A stretch of DNA of 64,000 nt from Pseudorhodoferax aquiterrae (GCF_014652235.1 NZ_BMYK01000005.1:248001-312000), one strand, 5' to 3'; counted from the stretch's first letter, positions 9,115 through 18,396 are shown. Notes: generated from the sequence alone by a model not told the origin. Made by a program: numbers and translations.

Positions 9115-9758
9115 CAGTAGCGCTGCTCCAGCACCATCTGCTGCGGGCCGCGGCTCATCTGGAAGCGCGCCAGCACGTTGTTGCCGAGCAGCACATAGGG
9201 CATGGGCTGGGGCACGACGGCGGCCTCGATGTCCGTGAGTTCGCTCTCGCCGATGCGCAGCGATGCCAGGCGCACGACCCACACCTGGGTGCTGCCGTTG
9301 GCCGTGCTGACGCGTGCCTGGCGGCCCTTGCGGTAGTCCAGGCCCAGGCGTTCGGCCTCGGTGGTGTCCAGTGCCACGGTGCTGGCGCCCGTGTCCACCA
9401 TGAACTGCACGAGTTGGCCGTTGATGCGGCCCTGGCCCATGAAGTGGCCGCGGCCGTCGGCCTGCAGCACCACACGCCTGCCGGCGCCGGCCCCCGCCAT
9501 GCTGACCGGCGAGGCGCCCAGGCGTACGCTGCTGCGGCGACCGCCGACCTCGATCTCGGCCTGCTCGCCCTGCAGCGCGAGCAGCTTGACGCCGCGCCAG
9601 CTCTCGCCGACGGCCAGGCTGCGCGGGCCGGCGCCGTCCACGACCAGCAGCGCGCGCTGGCCCAGCACGCCCGTCAGCGCCACGGACTGCGCCTGCGCCG
9701 GACCCAGCCCGGCGGCCAGCAGCAGGGCCGCCAGCGCGGCAGCCGGGCGCATGCGCAT
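9114..9758 (-). CDS. Retropepsin-like aspartic protease, secreted/periplasmic
   Basis: This 214-residue protein has a signal peptide (hydrophobic 6-23, ending AQA) and a C-terminal single-domain clan AA aspartic protease region. The catalytic motif VDTGAS has Asp122, and the later hydrophobic-hydrophobic-Gly motif appears as YVLLGNNVL. Single-copy retropepsins of this kind must dimerise to form an active site. The targets of bacterial periplasmic members are mostly unknown. It overlaps the yajQ stop by one base and the next gene by one base. The start could also be the Met at residue 3. Confidence 0.85.
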   Translation of the reverse strand: MRMRPAAALAALLLAAGLGPAQAQSVALTGVLGQRALLVVDGAGPRSLAVGESWRGVKLLALQGEQAEIEVGGRRSSVRLGASPVSMAGAGAGRRVVLQADGRGHFMGQGRINGQLVQFMVDTGASTVALDTTEAERLGLDYRKGRQARVSTANGSTQVWVVRLASLRIGESELTDIEAAVVPQPMPYVLLGNNVLARFQMSRGPQQMVLEQRY

Positions 9759-10243
9759 CAGTCCCTGAAGTTGTTGAACGACAGCGGGATGTCGGTGATG
9801 TCCTTGCGGATCAGCGCCATCGCGGCCTGCAGATCGTCACGCTTGGCACCGGTCACGCGCACGGTCTCGCCCTGGATGGCGGCCTGCACCTTGAGCTTGC
9901 TGTCCTTGATCAGGCGCTGCAGCTTCTTGGCCAGTTCGGCCTCGATGCCGTTGCGCACCTTGATCACGCGCTTGACCTTGTCGCCGCCCATCTTCTGCAC
10001 GTCGCCCATGTCCAGGAAGCGCACGTCGACCTCCTGCTTGGTGAGCTTGTTGCGCAGCACGTCGGCGATCTGGTCGAGCTGGAAGTCGGCGTCGCCGATG
10101 ACGGTGATTTCCTTGTCCTTGAGCTCGATGGCGGCCGAGGTGCCTTTGAAGTCGAAGCGGGTGCCGATTTCCTTGGCGCTGTTGTCCACAGCGTTGCGGA
10201 CCTTGACGAGGTCGGCTTCACAAACGGTGTCGAAAGAAGGCAT
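9758..10243 (-). CDS. yajQ: YajQ-family nucleotide-binding protein
   Basis: This 161-residue cytoplasmic protein matches the YajQ family end to end: it opens with MPSFD and has the segments FDFKGT and [11 protein letters not shown] and the final FNNFRD. Family members are two tandem ferredoxin-like folds. In Xanthomonas and Pseudomonas some have been shown to bind cyclic di-GMP and to modulate transcription; binding here is inferred. It is the first gene of a minus-strand trio with the protease and the degenerate HD-GYP protein, and it is divergent from murB across 75 bases that should hold both promoters. Confidence 0.95.
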   Translation of the reverse strand: MPSFDTVCEADLVKVRNAVDNSAKEIGTRFDFKGTSAAIELKDKEITVIGDADFQLDQIADVLRNKLTKQEVDVRFLDMGDVQKMGGDKVKRVIKVRNGIEAELAKKLQRLIKDSKLKVQAAIQGETVRVTGAKRDDLQAAMALIRKDITDIPLSFNNFRD

Positions 10244-10318
10244 GGGTGAGGTTCCTGGAGGTTGCGCCGGGCCATGAGCGCGGGCGTCAGGGCCGGCATG
10301 CGATGCGACAATTCCGGG

Positions 10319-11371
10319 ATGTTAGTCGAGATGAATGTGCCGCTGCGGGCCTACAACGCCTTCGGCATCGTCGCGCGCGCGCAGACCCTGGTGCGTGTGG
10401 CATCCGAGGCCGACGTGGCGGCCGTGCTGGCCGATCCGGAACTCGCCGCGCGCCCGAAGTTCGTGCTCGGCGGCGGCAGCAACATCGTGCTGACGGGCGA
10501 CGTGCGCGCGCTGGTGCTCAAGGTGGAGATCATGGGCCGGCGCGTGGTCGCCGAGACCGACCGCGCCTGGATCGTCGAGGCCGGTGCCGGTGAGAACTGG
10601 CACGACGTCGTGGCCTGGACGCTCGCGCAGGGCATGCCGGGCCTGGAGAACCTTGCGCTGATCCCGGGAACCATGGGCGCATCGCCCGTGCAGAACATCG
10701 GCGCCTACGGCGTGGAACTGCAGGACCGTTTCGAGTCGTTGGACGGCATCGACCTCGCGACCGGCAAGGCCTTCACGCTGAACGCCGCGCAATGCGCCTT
10801 CGGCTACCGCGATTCGGTGTTCAAGCATGCGGCCGCCGAGCTGTCGGACTTCGGCCTCGCGGGCCGGGCGCTGATCACGCGTGTGCGGCTGCGCCTGCCC
10901 AAGGCCTGGAAGCCCGTGCTGGGCTACCTGGACCTGGAACGCAAGCAGGCCGAGACCGGCGTCGCCGCGCCCACGGCCCGGCAGATCTTCGACTGGATCT
11001 GCGAGATCCGGCGCCACAAGCTGCCCGACCCGCAGGTGATCGGCAACGCGGGCAGCTTCTTCAAGAACCCGACCGTGACGCCCGAGCAGTGCGCCGACAT
11101 CATCGGCCGCGACCCGCGCGTGGTGCACTACCCGATGGCCGACGGCAGCATCAAGCTGGCCGCGGGCTGGCTCATCGACGCCTGCGGCTGGAAGGGCAAG
11201 AGCGTGGGCAATGCCGGCGTTTACGAGAAGCAGGCGCTGGTGCTCGTGAACCGCGGCGGCAAGGACAACCCCGCGACGGGCGGTGAGGTCATGACGCTGG
11301 CGCGGGCGATCCAGACCAGCGTCTACGAGCGCTTCGGCATCCGGCTGGAGCCGGAGCCGGTGGTGGTCTGA
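10319..11371 (+). CDS. murB: UDP-N-acetylenolpyruvoylglucosamine reductase
   Basis: MurB reduces UDP-GlcNAc-enolpyruvate to UDP-MurNAc with NADPH and FAD, the second committed step of peptidoglycan synthesis in the cytoplasm. The 350-residue protein is of the E. coli (type I) class. FAD contacts are seen in LGGGSNIVL and [15 protein letters not shown], the type I loop is FGYRDSVFK, the catalytic serine is in [10 protein letters not shown] and the catalytic glutamate in GIRLEPEP near the end. The start at 10319 gives MLVEMNVPL; the Met four codons later is an alternative. It converges on ppnP with 11 bases between. Confidence 0.96.
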   Translation: MLVEMNVPLRAYNAFGIVARAQTLVRVASEADVAAVLADPELAARPKFVLGGGSNIVLTGDVRALVLKVEIMGRRVVAETDRAWIVEAGAGENWHDVVAWTLAQGMPGLENLALIPGTMGASPVQNIGAYGVELQDRFESLDGIDLATGKAFTLNAAQCAFGYRDSVFKHAAAELSDFGLAGRALITRVRLRLPKAWKPVLGYLDLERKQAETGVAAPTARQIFDWICEIRRHKLPDPQVIGNAGSFFKNPTVTPEQCADIIGRDPRVVHYPMADGSIKLAAGWLIDACGWKGKSVGNAGVYEKQALVLVNRGGKDNPATGGEVMTLARAIQTSVYERFGIRLEPEPVVV

Positions 11372-11382
11372 TCGGGCGCCGT

Positions 11383-11709
11383 TCAGCCGTAGTGGCAGAT
11401 GTAGTGGTACGGCCCGGTTTCGGCCGTCACGCGGATGTCGAACTTCGTGTTGCCCGGCACGCTGAATTTCTCGCCGGCGGCGGACTTGATCCAGCCGTCG
11501 GTGCCGGCCAAGCGGTATTCGCAGGCACCGCCCACGCATTCCATGATCTCGGGCGCGGCCGTGCCGAAGGTCAGTTCGGCCGGCAGGACCACGCCCACGC
11601 TCTTCTTGGTGCCGTCGGGGAAGGTGATGGCGTGGCTCACGCACTTGCCGTCGAAGTACACGTTGGCCTGGGTCGTGACGGTCACGCCGGCGATGCTGCT
11701 GGTGGTCAT
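11383..11709 (-). CDS. ppnP: Pyrimidine/purine nucleoside phosphorylase
   Basis: This small 108-residue cupin-like protein belongs to the PpnP family (formerly DUF1255, YaiE), which phosphorolyses several nucleosides to base and ribose-1-phosphate. Recognisable blocks are NVYFDGKCVSH near the N terminus, TFPDGTKKSVGV, and the motif EIMECVGGACEY, followed by a typical cupin ending FDIRV. Length and order fit E. coli YaiE (94 residues) with a slightly longer N terminus. It is a single gene on the minus strand, upstream of the end of the ArsC-like gene. Confidence 0.9.
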   Translation of the reverse strand: MTTSSIAGVTVTTQANVYFDGKCVSHAITFPDGTKKSVGVVLPAELTFGTAAPEIMECVGGACEYRLAGTDGWIKSAAGEKFSVPGNTKFDIRVTAETGPYHYICHYG

Positions 11710-11736
11710 GGTCTCAAAAAGACAGAGTGAAAAAAA

Positions 11737-12084
11737 CTAGTGGCGACGCGCGGCCCAGGCCTCGGGGGCGAAGCCTGCGGTCACACTGCCGTCGTCCCAT
11801 TCGACGATGGGGCGCTTGATCGCGCTGGCCTGCGCGCGCAGCAGCGTGGCGGCGCTGGCCGCATCCTGCACGGCGGCCTGCTCGGCCGCGTCGAGCTTGC
11901 GCCAGGTCGTGCCCTTGCGGTTGAGCACGGTCTCCCAGCCGAGTGCGGCGATCCAGGCGTCCAGCTGCGGCGGCACGCCGGCCTTCTTGAAATCGTGGAA
12001 GGTGTAGGCGACGCCTTGCGCGTCCAGCCAGGCGCGCGCCTTCTTGACGGTGTCGCAGTTGGGAATGCCGTACAGGGTGGTCAT
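11737..12084 (-). CDS. ArsC/Spx-family thioredoxin-fold protein (YffB-like)
   Basis: This 115-residue protein has the ArsC/Spx thioredoxin fold. The N-terminal PNCDTVKKARAWL contains the single active-site cysteine, and the later IKRPIVEWDD block resembles the RP(I/V) cis-proline region of the family. YffB-like members share this shape but have no proven arsenate reductase activity, and no arsenic genes are nearby, so an arsenate role is not claimed. It is divergent from folC, with 43 bases between the two starts. Confidence 0.85.
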   Translation of the reverse strand: MTTLYGIPNCDTVKKARAWLDAQGVAYTFHDFKKAGVPPQLDAWIAALGWETVLNRKGTTWRKLDAAEQAAVQDAASAATLLRAQASAIKRPIVEWDDGSVTAGFAPEAWAARRH

Positions 12085-12127
12085 GGCGGGCGATTATGGC
12101 GAACGCGTTTGCGACAATCCGGCCTCT

Positions 12128-13417
12128 ATGCAAACCCTTGCTGAATGGCTCGCGCACTGCGAGCAACTGCACACCCGACCGATCGACCTGGGGCTGGAGC
12201 GCGTGCGCCAGGTGGCCGAGCGCATGCAGCTGCGCTTCGACTGCACCGTCATCACGGTGGCGGGTACCAACGGCAAGGGCTCGACCTGCGCCATGCTGGA
12301 ATCCATCGCCGGCCAGGCCGGCTGGCGCACCGGCGTCTACACCTCGCCGCACCTCGTGCATTTCGAGGAGCGTTGCCGCATCGCAGGCCAGCCGGTGAGC
12401 GAGGCGGCGCTGCTGCCGCAGTTCGCGCGCGTGGAGGCCGCGCGCGGCGAGACCACGCTGAGCTATTTCGAGTTCACGACGCTGGCCATCCTGGGCTGCA
12501 TGGCCGATGCCAAGCTGGACCTGGCGGTGCTGGAGGTGGGACTGGGCGGGCGCCTGGACGCCGTCAACGTGATCGATGCCGACTGCGCCGTGATCACGAG
12601 CATCGACCTGGACCACATGGAGTTCCTGGGCCCGGACCGCGAATCCATCGGCTTCGAGAAGGCCGGCATCCTGCGTCCGGGTCGCCCGGCCGTGGTCAGC
12701 GACCCGGTTCCGCCGGCCAGCATCGCGCGCCATGCGCAAGCCATCGGCGCCGACCTCTGGCAGTCCGGCGTGGACTTCAACTTCTCGGGCGACCAGCAGC
12801 AATGGGCCTGGGCAGGCCGCGGCAAGCGCTACAGCGGCCTGGCCTACCCGGCGTTGCGCGGTGCCAACCAGCTGCTCAACGCCGCCGGCGTGCTGGCCTC
12901 GCTGACGGCCGTGCGCGAGCGCCTGCCGATCCCGGCCCAGGCGGTGCGCGCCGGCCTCGCGCTGGTCGAACTGCCGGGGCGCTTTCAGATCGTGCCGGGC
13001 CAGCCCACGCTGGTGCTGGACGTCGCGCACAACCCGCATGCGGCGTCCGCACTCGCGGCCAACCTGGACGCGATGGGTTTTTTCCCCAACACGCATGCGG
13101 TCTTCGGCGCCATGGCCGACAAGGACCTGGACGGCATCCTGCGGCGCATGGGCCCGGTCGTGGACCGCTGGTACTTCTGCGATCTGCCGGGCCCGCGCGC
13201 GGCACGGGCCGACGATCTGCTGCAGCGCTGGCAGGCCCTCAACACGCGCAAGGACGCATCGGCCAGCCGGCATGCCGGCCCCACGCAGGCGCTGGCGGCG
13301 GCCGTGGCCGCGGCAGACCCCGCTGATAGAATCCTCGTCTTTGGGTCATTCCTGACCGTAGGTGGCGTGCTGGAGCAAGGCCTCCCCAAATTGCACGCCA
13401 AGCACCTCGGTAGCTGA
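12128..13417 (+). CDS. folC: Bifunctional dihydrofolate/folylpolyglutamate synthase
   Basis: FolC adds glutamate to dihydropteroate and then extends the polyglutamate tail of folates, using ATP in the cytoplasm. The 429-residue Mur-ligase-type protein has the P-loop GTNGKGST near residue 44, the segment YTSPHL, the metal- and folate-binding block VGLGGRLDAVN, and the C-terminal Mur domain with LDVAHNPHA. The start at 12128 (MQTLAEWL) is the first good ATG after the divergent intergenic region. It is the first gene of folC-SPOR-cvpA-purF, an order common in betaproteobacteria. Here accD and trp genes, often found just upstream, are missing. Confidence 0.95.
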   Translation: MQTLAEWLAHCEQLHTRPIDLGLERVRQVAERMQLRFDCTVITVAGTNGKGSTCAMLESIAGQAGWRTGVYTSPHLVHFEERCRIAGQPVSEAALLPQFARVEAARGETTLSYFEFTTLAILGCMADAKLDLAVLEVGLGGRLDAVNVIDADCAVITSIDLDHMEFLGPDRESIGFEKAGILRPGRPAVVSDPVPPASIARHAQAIGADLWQSGVDFNFSGDQQQWAWAGRGKRYSGLAYPALRGANQLLNAAGVLASLTAVRERLPIPAQAVRAGLALVELPGRFQIVPGQPTLVLDVAHNPHAASALAANLDAMGFFPNTHAVFGAMADKDLDGILRRMGPVVDRWYFCDLPGPRAARADDLLQRWQALNTRKDASASRHAGPTQALAAAVAAADPADRILVFGSFLTVGGVLEQGLPKLHAKHLGS

Positions 13418-13426
13418 ACTCACTCC

Positions 13427-14248
13427 ATGGCCTTTTTCAAGTTTCGCGCGCGCGGCCCCCAAGGCGACGAGCAGCCGGCCAGCCCTGCGGAAACCATCGA
13501 CGACATGCGCCGCCGTGCGCGCCACCGGCTGATCGGCGCCACCGTGCTCGTGCTGGTGGGCGTGCTGGGATTCCCGCTGCTGTTCGATTCGCAGCCGCGG
13601 CCGATCCAGGTCGACATTCCCTTCAACATTCCCGACCGCGACAAGGCCCCAGTGCCGGGTGCCGGCGCCGGCGGCAAGGTGGCCCAGGCGGCGCCGGAGC
13701 CCGCACAGGCCACCGGCACCGTGGCCGCCGACGCGAGCCTGAACCCGAGGGAAGAGGTGCTGCCGCCGGCCCCGCCGCCAACCCGCAGCGAGCCCAAGGC
13801 AGAGCAGAAGGCTGAAGCCAAGGTCGAACACAAAGCCGAGCCGAAGGCCGAAGCCAGGAACGAGCCCCGGCACGAACCCAAGGCGGAGGCCAAAGCGCCT
13901 GCGCCTGCTCCGACCCCCGCGCCAGCCCCGGCCGCCGACAGCGGCGCGCGGGCGCGTGCGTTGCTGGACGGCAAGACCGCGGCGCCTGTCGCCGCGCCCG
14001 CCAGCGCCGCGGAGCAATCCGGTCGCTTCGTGGTGCAGGTGGGTGCGTTCGCCGATGCCGACAAGGCGCGCGAGACGCGCCAGCGCCTGGAGCGCGCCGG
14101 CCTCAAGACCTACACCCAGGAGGTGCAGACCAAGGAGGGCGCGCGCATCCGCGTGCGCGTCGGGCCCTACGGCGTGCGGGCCGAAGCCGACAAGGCGGCC
14201 GAGCGCATCAAGGCACTGAGCCTGCCGGCCTCGGTGCTCTCGCTCTGA
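13427..14248 (+). CDS. SPOR-domain inner-membrane protein (DedD-like)
   Basis: This 273-residue protein has a short cytoplasmic N terminus, one transmembrane helix (about 35-53) and a long proline-, alanine-, lysine- and glutamate-rich periplasmic linker with repeated KAE/KPE units (about 115-165). A C-terminal SPOR domain starts near residue 200 (RFVVQVGAFADADKA). SPOR domains bind denuded glycan strands at the division septum, so a role in cell division like that of DedD is likely. It follows folC by 9 bases and precedes cvpA by 9 bases. Confidence 0.9.
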   Translation: MAFFKFRARGPQGDEQPASPAETIDDMRRRARHRLIGATVLVLVGVLGFPLLFDSQPRPIQVDIPFNIPDRDKAPVPGAGAGGKVAQAAPEPAQATGTVAADASLNPREEVLPPAPPPTRSEPKAEQKAEAKVEHKAEPKAEARNEPRHEPKAEAKAPAPAPTPAPAPAADSGARARALLDGKTAAPVAAPASAAEQSGRFVVQVGAFADADKARETRQRLERAGLKTYTQEVQTKEGARIRVRVGPYGVRAEADKAAERIKALSLPASVLSL

Positions 14249-14257
14249 CGTCCGTGC

Positions 14258-14743
14258 ATGCCTGTCCTCGACTGGATCCTGTTGGCCGTGCTGGCTTGTT
14301 CGCTGCTGCTGGGGGCCTGGCGTGGGCTGGTGTTCGAGGTGTTGTCGGTGCTGGGCTGGATCGCTGCCTTCGTGCTCGCGCAATGGCTAGCACCGGACGT
14401 GGCACCGCACTTGCCAATGGGCGGCGCAACCGCTACGGTGCGCTATGTGGCAGCGTTCGCGCTGGTGTTCGTGCTGGGCGCGTTCGCCTGCGGGTTGCTG
14501 GCCGCGCTGTTCAAGCGGCTGGTGCAGGCTGTGGGCCTGCGGCCGGTGGACCGTGTGCTGGGCATGGTGTTCGGCCTGTTGCGTGGCGCCATCTTGATTC
14601 TGGCGGCCGGCGTCATCATCTCCAACACGCCACTGCAGCGCGAGCCCTGGTGGCGCGAGTCCTACGGGGCCGGCATCACGGTGTCGGTGCTGCATGCATT
14701 CAAGCAGGCCCTGCCGAGCGGGCTTGCCGAGTATCTACCCTGA
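14258..14743 (+). CDS. cvpA: CvpA family inner-membrane protein
   Basis: This 161-residue protein has four hydrophobic segments and the family core, including the N-terminal DWILLAVLACSLLLGAWRG and the middle LRPVDRVLGMVFGLLRG. CvpA was named for colicin V production in E. coli and contributes to envelope integrity, but its molecular function is unknown. It precedes purF as in many proteobacteria. Confidence 0.92.
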   Translation: MPVLDWILLAVLACSLLLGAWRGLVFEVLSVLGWIAAFVLAQWLAPDVAPHLPMGGATATVRYVAAFALVFVLGAFACGLLAALFKRLVQAVGLRPVDRVLGMVFGLLRGAILILAAGVIISNTPLQREPWWRESYGAGITVSVLHAFKQALPSGLAEYLP

Positions 14744-14790
14744 GTCCTGCGGCCTGAGCCTGGCCGCCCTTTTTACCTGCGGGATCAACC

Positions 14791-16293
14791 ATGTGCGGAA
14801 TCGTCGGCGTCGTCAGCAATGCCCCTGTCAACCAGCTGATCTATGACGCGCTGCTGCTGTTGCAGCACCGCGGCCAGGATGCGGCCGGTATCGTGACGCA
14901 GCAGGAGCGCAAGTTCTTCATGCACAAGGCCAAGGGCATGGTGCGCGACGTGTTCCGCACGCGCAACATGCGCGCGTTGCCCGGCAACTGCGGCCTGGGC
15001 CAGGCGCGCTATCCCACGGCCGGCAATGCCTACAGCGAGGAAGAGGCCCAGCCGTTCTACGTCAATGCGCCGTTCGGCATCGTGCTGGTGCACAACGGCA
15101 ACCTGACGAACGCGCATGCGCTCAAGGCCGAGCTGTTCAGCACCGACCACCGCCACACCAACACCGAGAGCGACTCCGAGGTGCTGCTCAATGTGCTGGC
15201 GCACGAGCTGGAGCGCGCCACACGCGGCGTGCCGCTCAAGGTCGCCGACGTGTTCGCCGCCGTGCGTGCCGTGCACAAGCGCGTGCGCGGTTCCTATGCC
15301 GTGGTGGCGCTGATCGCGGGCTATGGCCTGTTGGCCTTCCGCGATCCCTACGGCATCCGTCCGCTCGTGATGGGGCGCAGCGGCGACACCGTCATGGTGG
15401 CCAGCGAGTCCGTCACGCTGGAAGGCACGGGCCACGATTTCGAGCGCAACGTGGAACCCGGAGAGGCCGTGTTTATCGACCTGCAGGGCCAGGTGCATGC
15501 CGAACAGTGCGCGGAGTCGCCCCGCCTGAACCCCTGCATCTTCGAGTACGTGTACCTCGCGCGGCCCGATTCGGTCATGGACGGCATCTCGGTCTACCAG
15601 GCCCGTCTGAACCTGGGCGAGGCCCTGGCCAAGCGCCTGGTTTCCACCTTGCCGCCGAGCAGCGTGGACGTGGTGATCCCGATCCCCGAATCCAGCCGCC
15701 CGAGCGCCATGCAGCTGGCGCAGCTGCTGGGCATTCCCTACCGCGAAGGCTTCGTCAAGAACCGCTACGTGGGCCGCACCTTCATCATGCCGGGGCAGGG
15801 CGTGCGCAAGAAGTCCGTGCGCCAGAAGCTCAACGCCATCGCCAGCGAGTTCAAGGACCGCAACGTGCTGCTGGTCGACGACTCCATCGTGCGCGGCACC
15901 ACGAGCCGCGAGATCGTGCAGATGGCGCGCGACGCCGGTGCCCGCAAGGTCTACCTGGCCAGCGCCGCGCCGCCGGTGCGCTATCCCAACGTCTATGGCA
16001 TCGACATGCCGACCAAGGACGAGCTGGTCGCCCATGGCCGCACGGTCGAAGAGGTGCGCGCCATCATCGGCTGCGACGCGCTGATCTACCAGGACGTGGA
16101 CGGCATGAAGAAGGCCGTGGGTTCGCTGAACCCGGCCATCGCCGGCTTCGATGCCTCCTGCTTCGACGGCGTCTACGTGACCGGCGACATCTCCGACGGC
16201 GACATCGCGCGACTCAACGAGCGCCGCGTGGGCGGCAGCGAGGACGATGCCGACAGTTCTCGCCTGGCCCTGCCGAACGCCGAAGCCGCCTGA
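14791..16293 (+). CDS. purF: Amidophosphoribosyltransferase
   Basis: PurF makes 5-phosphoribosylamine from PRPP and glutamine, the first step of de novo purine synthesis. The 500-residue protein starts MCGIVGVV, so Cys2 becomes the N-terminal glutaminase nucleophile after Met removal, with no propeptide as in the E. coli type. The PRPP-binding loop [13 protein letters not shown] lies near residue 362, and [18 protein letters not shown] is conserved downstream. It lacks the Fe-S cysteines of the Bacillus type. The methionine gene metZ, often next in related genomes, is replaced here by gltX, which starts 15 bases later. Confidence 0.96.
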   Translation: MCGIVGVVSNAPVNQLIYDALLLLQHRGQDAAGIVTQQERKFFMHKAKGMVRDVFRTRNMRALPGNCGLGQARYPTAGNAYSEEEAQPFYVNAPFGIVLVHNGNLTNAHALKAELFSTDHRHTNTESDSEVLLNVLAHELERATRGVPLKVADVFAAVRAVHKRVRGSYAVVALIAGYGLLAFRDPYGIRPLVMGRSGDTVMVASESVTLEGTGHDFERNVEPGEAVFIDLQGQVHAEQCAESPRLNPCIFEYVYLARPDSVMDGISVYQARLNLGEALAKRLVSTLPPSSVDVVIPIPESSRPSAMQLAQLLGIPYREGFVKNRYVGRTFIMPGQGVRKKSVRQKLNAIASEFKDRNVLLVDDSIVRGTTSREIVQMARDAGARKVYLASAAPPVRYPNVYGIDMPTKDELVAHGRTVEEVRAIIGCDALIYQDVDGMKKAVGSLNPAIAGFDASCFDGVYVTGDISDGDIARLNERRVGGSEDDADSSRLALPNAEAA

Positions 16294-16307
16294 TTTCCAA
16301 GCCCGAC

Positions 16308-17699
16308 ATGCCGACCACTTCCGTCCGTACCCGTTTCGCGCCGTCACCGACCGGCTTCATCCACCTGGGCAACATCCGCTCGGCGCTGTACCCCTGGGCG
16401 TTCGCGCGCGCCAGCGGCGGCACCTTCGTGCTGCGCATCGAGGACACCGACCTCGAGCGTTCCTCGCAGGCCGCTGTCGACGTGATCATCGAAGGCATGC
16501 GCTGGCTGGGCCTGGACCACGACGAAGGGCCGTTCTACCAGATGCAGCGCATCGCGCGCTACAAGGAAGTGCTGGCCCAGATGCAGGCGCAGGACCTGGT
16601 CTATCCCTGCTACATGGGCGTGGCCGAGCTCGATGCGCTGCGCGAGCGCCAGATGGCCAACAAGGAGAAGCCGCGCTACGACGGCACCTGGCGGCCCGAG
16701 CCCGGCAAGGTGCTGCCGCCGGTGCCTGCGGGCGTGCAGCCCGTGCTGCGCTTCAAGAACCCCCAGGGCGGCTCGGTGGTCTGGGAGGACAAGGTCAAGG
16801 GCCGCATCGAGATCCGCAACGAGGAGCTCGACGACCTCGTGATCGCGCGGCCCGATGGCACGCCGACCTACAACTTCTGCGTGGTCGTGGACGACATCGA
16901 CATGGACATCACCCACGTGATCCGTGGCGACGACCATGTCAACAACACGCCACGCCAGATCAACATCTTCCGCGCGCTCGGCAAGGAGCCGCCGGTCTAC
17001 GCGCACCTGCCCACCGTGCTCAACGAGCAGGGCGAGAAGATGAGCAAGCGCAACGGCGCCAAGCCCGTCACGCAGTACCGCGACGAGGGCTACCTGCCCG
17101 ACGCCATGGTCAACTACCTCGCGCGCCTGGGCTGGAGCCATGGCGACGACGAAATCTTCAGCCGTGCCCAGTTCCTGGAATGGTTCGACCTGGACCACCT
17201 GGGCCGCAGCGCCGCGCAGTTCGACGAGGCCAAACTGCGCTGGGTCAATGCGCAGCACCTGAAGGCCACGGCCGACGAGGTGCTCGCACCGCTGGTGGCC
17301 GAGCAGTTGCACAAGCAAGGCATTGCCGCCGATGAACGCCTGCCCGCGATCTGCGGCCTGTTCAAGGACCGTTGCGACACCACCGTGGCGCTGGCTGAAT
17401 GGGCCGCGGCCTTCTACCGCGGCGTGCAGCCCAAGCCCGAGGAGCTGGCGCAACATGTGACCGACGCCGTGCGCCCGGCGATCTCTGCGCTGGCCGACAA
17501 GCTCGAGGGCACGCCCTGGGACAAGCCGGCCATCGCCGCCGCGCTCAAGGAAGTGCTGATGGCCCACGGCCTCAAGATGCCGCAGCTGGCCATGCCGGTG
17601 CGTGTGCTGGTCATGGGCACGGCGCAGACCCCATCGCTCGACGCCGTGCTCGCGCTGTCGACGAAAAAAAATGTGATCGAAATATTGCGAAGTGCTTAA
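16308..17699 (+). CDS. gltX: Glutamyl-tRNA synthetase
   Basis: GltX is a class I aminoacyl-tRNA synthetase that charges tRNA(Glu). The 463-residue protein (E. coli 471) carries the ATP-binding signature as FIHLGN near residue 17 and the second signature KMSKRNGAK near residue 246. The segment [11 protein letters not shown] and the tRNA-recognition block [14 protein letters not shown] fit a discriminating-style GluRS, though discrimination cannot be proven by eye. The ATG at 16308 begins right before the conserved [10 protein letters not shown]. Its 3' end carries the promoter of the tRNA array that includes two tRNA-Glu genes. Confidence 0.96.
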   Translation: MPTTSVRTRFAPSPTGFIHLGNIRSALYPWAFARASGGTFVLRIEDTDLERSSQAAVDVIIEGMRWLGLDHDEGPFYQMQRIARYKEVLAQMQAQDLVYPCYMGVAELDALRERQMANKEKPRYDGTWRPEPGKVLPPVPAGVQPVLRFKNPQGGSVVWEDKVKGRIEIRNEELDDLVIARPDGTPTYNFCVVVDDIDMDITHVIRGDDHVNNTPRQINIFRALGKEPPVYAHLPTVLNEQGEKMSKRNGAKPVTQYRDEGYLPDAMVNYLARLGWSHGDDEIFSRAQFLEWFDLDHLGRSAAQFDEAKLRWVNAQHLKATADEVLAPLVAEQLHKQGIAADERLPAICGLFKDRCDTTVALAEWAAAFYRGVQPKPEELAQHVTDAVRPAISALADKLEGTPWDKPAIAAALKEVLMAHGLKMPQLAMPVRVLVMGTAQTPSLDAVLALSTKKNVIEILRSA

Positions 17700-17714
17700 A
17701 AAGCGTTCTATAAT
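17685..17714 (+). promoter_or_regulatory. Sigma-70-type promoter for the tRNA array
   Basis: A perfect TATAAT is at 17709-17714, with TTGCGA at 17685-17690 as a -35, separated by 18 bases. The -35 lies inside the last codons of gltX and the -10 only 9 bases past its stop. The region is conspicuously AT-rich compared with its surroundings, as expected for a strong stable-RNA promoter. Confidence 0.7.
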
Positions 17715-17738
17715 TTGAGGCTCGATAGATGATGAGAA

Positions 17739-17758
17739 TGCAAGTCAAGTGACTTGCA
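17739..17758. repeat. Inverted repeat in the tRNA leader
   Basis: The sequence TGCAAGTCA-AG-TGACTTGCA is a 9-bp perfect inverted repeat with a 2-base centre, about 20 bases after the likely transcription start and 28 bases before the first tRNA. As DNA it could be an operator. As RNA the loop is too small unless the central pairs open. Its role is unknown. Confidence 0.5.
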
Positions 17759-17786
17759 AGCGAGTCAAAAATTGACGACCACCCAA

Positions 17787-17862
<76 letters not shown>

Positions 17863-17905
17863 AGTGAGTTGTCGGTTCTGTCGAACGGATTCGTCCGCAG
17901 GTTTT

Positions 17906-17981
17906 GACCCTATCGTCTAGAGGCCTAGGACATCACCCTTTCACGGTGAGTACCGGGGTTCGAATCCCCGTAGGGTCGCCA
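17906..17981 (+). tRNA. tRNA-Glu (TTC), copy 1
   Basis: This is a 76-base cloverleaf with acceptor GACCCTA pairing TAGGGTC, anticodon loop CTTTCAC (anticodon TTC) and encoded CCA. It is charged by the product of gltX immediately upstream. Glu-tRNA is also the precursor for tetrapyrrole synthesis in this group of bacteria. Confidence 0.97.
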
Positions 17982-18027
17982 AGTTCGTAGCGCTTGGGTT
18001 TGCGAAAGCAGCCGAAGCTACCTACCA

Positions 18028-18104
18028 GGAGTGGTAGTTCAGTTGGTTAGAATACCGGCCTGTCACGCCGGGGGTCGCGGGTTCGAGTCCCGTCCACTCC
18101 GCCA
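18028..18104 (+). tRNA. tRNA-Asp (GTC), copy 1
   Basis: This is a 77-base cloverleaf with acceptor GGAGTGG pairing CCACTCC, anticodon loop CTGTCAC (anticodon GTC) and encoded CCA. The 46-base spacer from tRNA-Glu is shared at both ends with the second array copy. Confidence 0.97.
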
Positions 18105-18105
18105 A

Positions 18106-18121
18106 ATTTCCTTCGGGAAAT
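18106..18121 (+). other. UUCG tetraloop hairpin between tRNA units
   Basis: A 6-bp stem ATTTCC/GGAAAT closes an exact TTCG tetraloop, directly after the CCA end of the first tRNA-Asp. Such ultrastable loops often protect 3' ends or guide processing of tRNA precursors. Confidence 0.5.
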
Positions 18122-18122
18122 C

Positions 18123-18162
18123 AACGGGCTTGCAGCAGCAATGTTGAAGCCCGTTTTATTTT
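18123..18162 (+). terminator. Terminator-like hairpin after the first Ala-Glu-Asp unit
   Basis: A 9-bp stem AACGGGCTT/AAGCCCGTT with a 15-base loop is followed by TTATTTT. It lies between the two tRNA triplets, so it could end most transcripts of the first unit. No clear second promoter is visible before the second unit, so readthrough is likely needed. Confidence 0.55.
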
Positions 18163-18182
18163 GAAGACAGATGGTTCACCCG

Positions 18183-18258
<76 letters not shown>

Positions 18259-18274
18259 CGTGAACCATCTCGTG

Positions 18275-18350
18275 GACCCTATCGTCTAGAGGCCTAGGAC
18301 ATCACCCTTTCACGGTGAGTACCGGGGTTCGAATCCCCGTAGGGTCGCCA
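18275..18350 (+). tRNA. tRNA-Glu (TTC), copy 2
   Basis: This 76-base gene is identical to the first tRNA-Glu, with anticodon TTC and encoded CCA. It is followed by a 46-base spacer whose first 19 and last 17 bases equal those of the first unit. Confidence 0.97.
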
Positions 18351-18396
18351 AGTTCGTAGCGCTTGGGTTGCCGCACGGCGCCGAAGCTACCTACCA

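Noticed and set aside
11737-12084. Arsenate reductase gene
   Set aside because: The fold fits ArsC/Spx, but YffB-like proteins lack proven arsenate activity and no ars genes are nearby.
13780-13930. Tandem DNA repeat array or CRISPR-like structure
   Set aside because: The regular pattern is codon-level KAE/KPE low complexity in the SPOR protein linker, without conserved repeat and spacer units.
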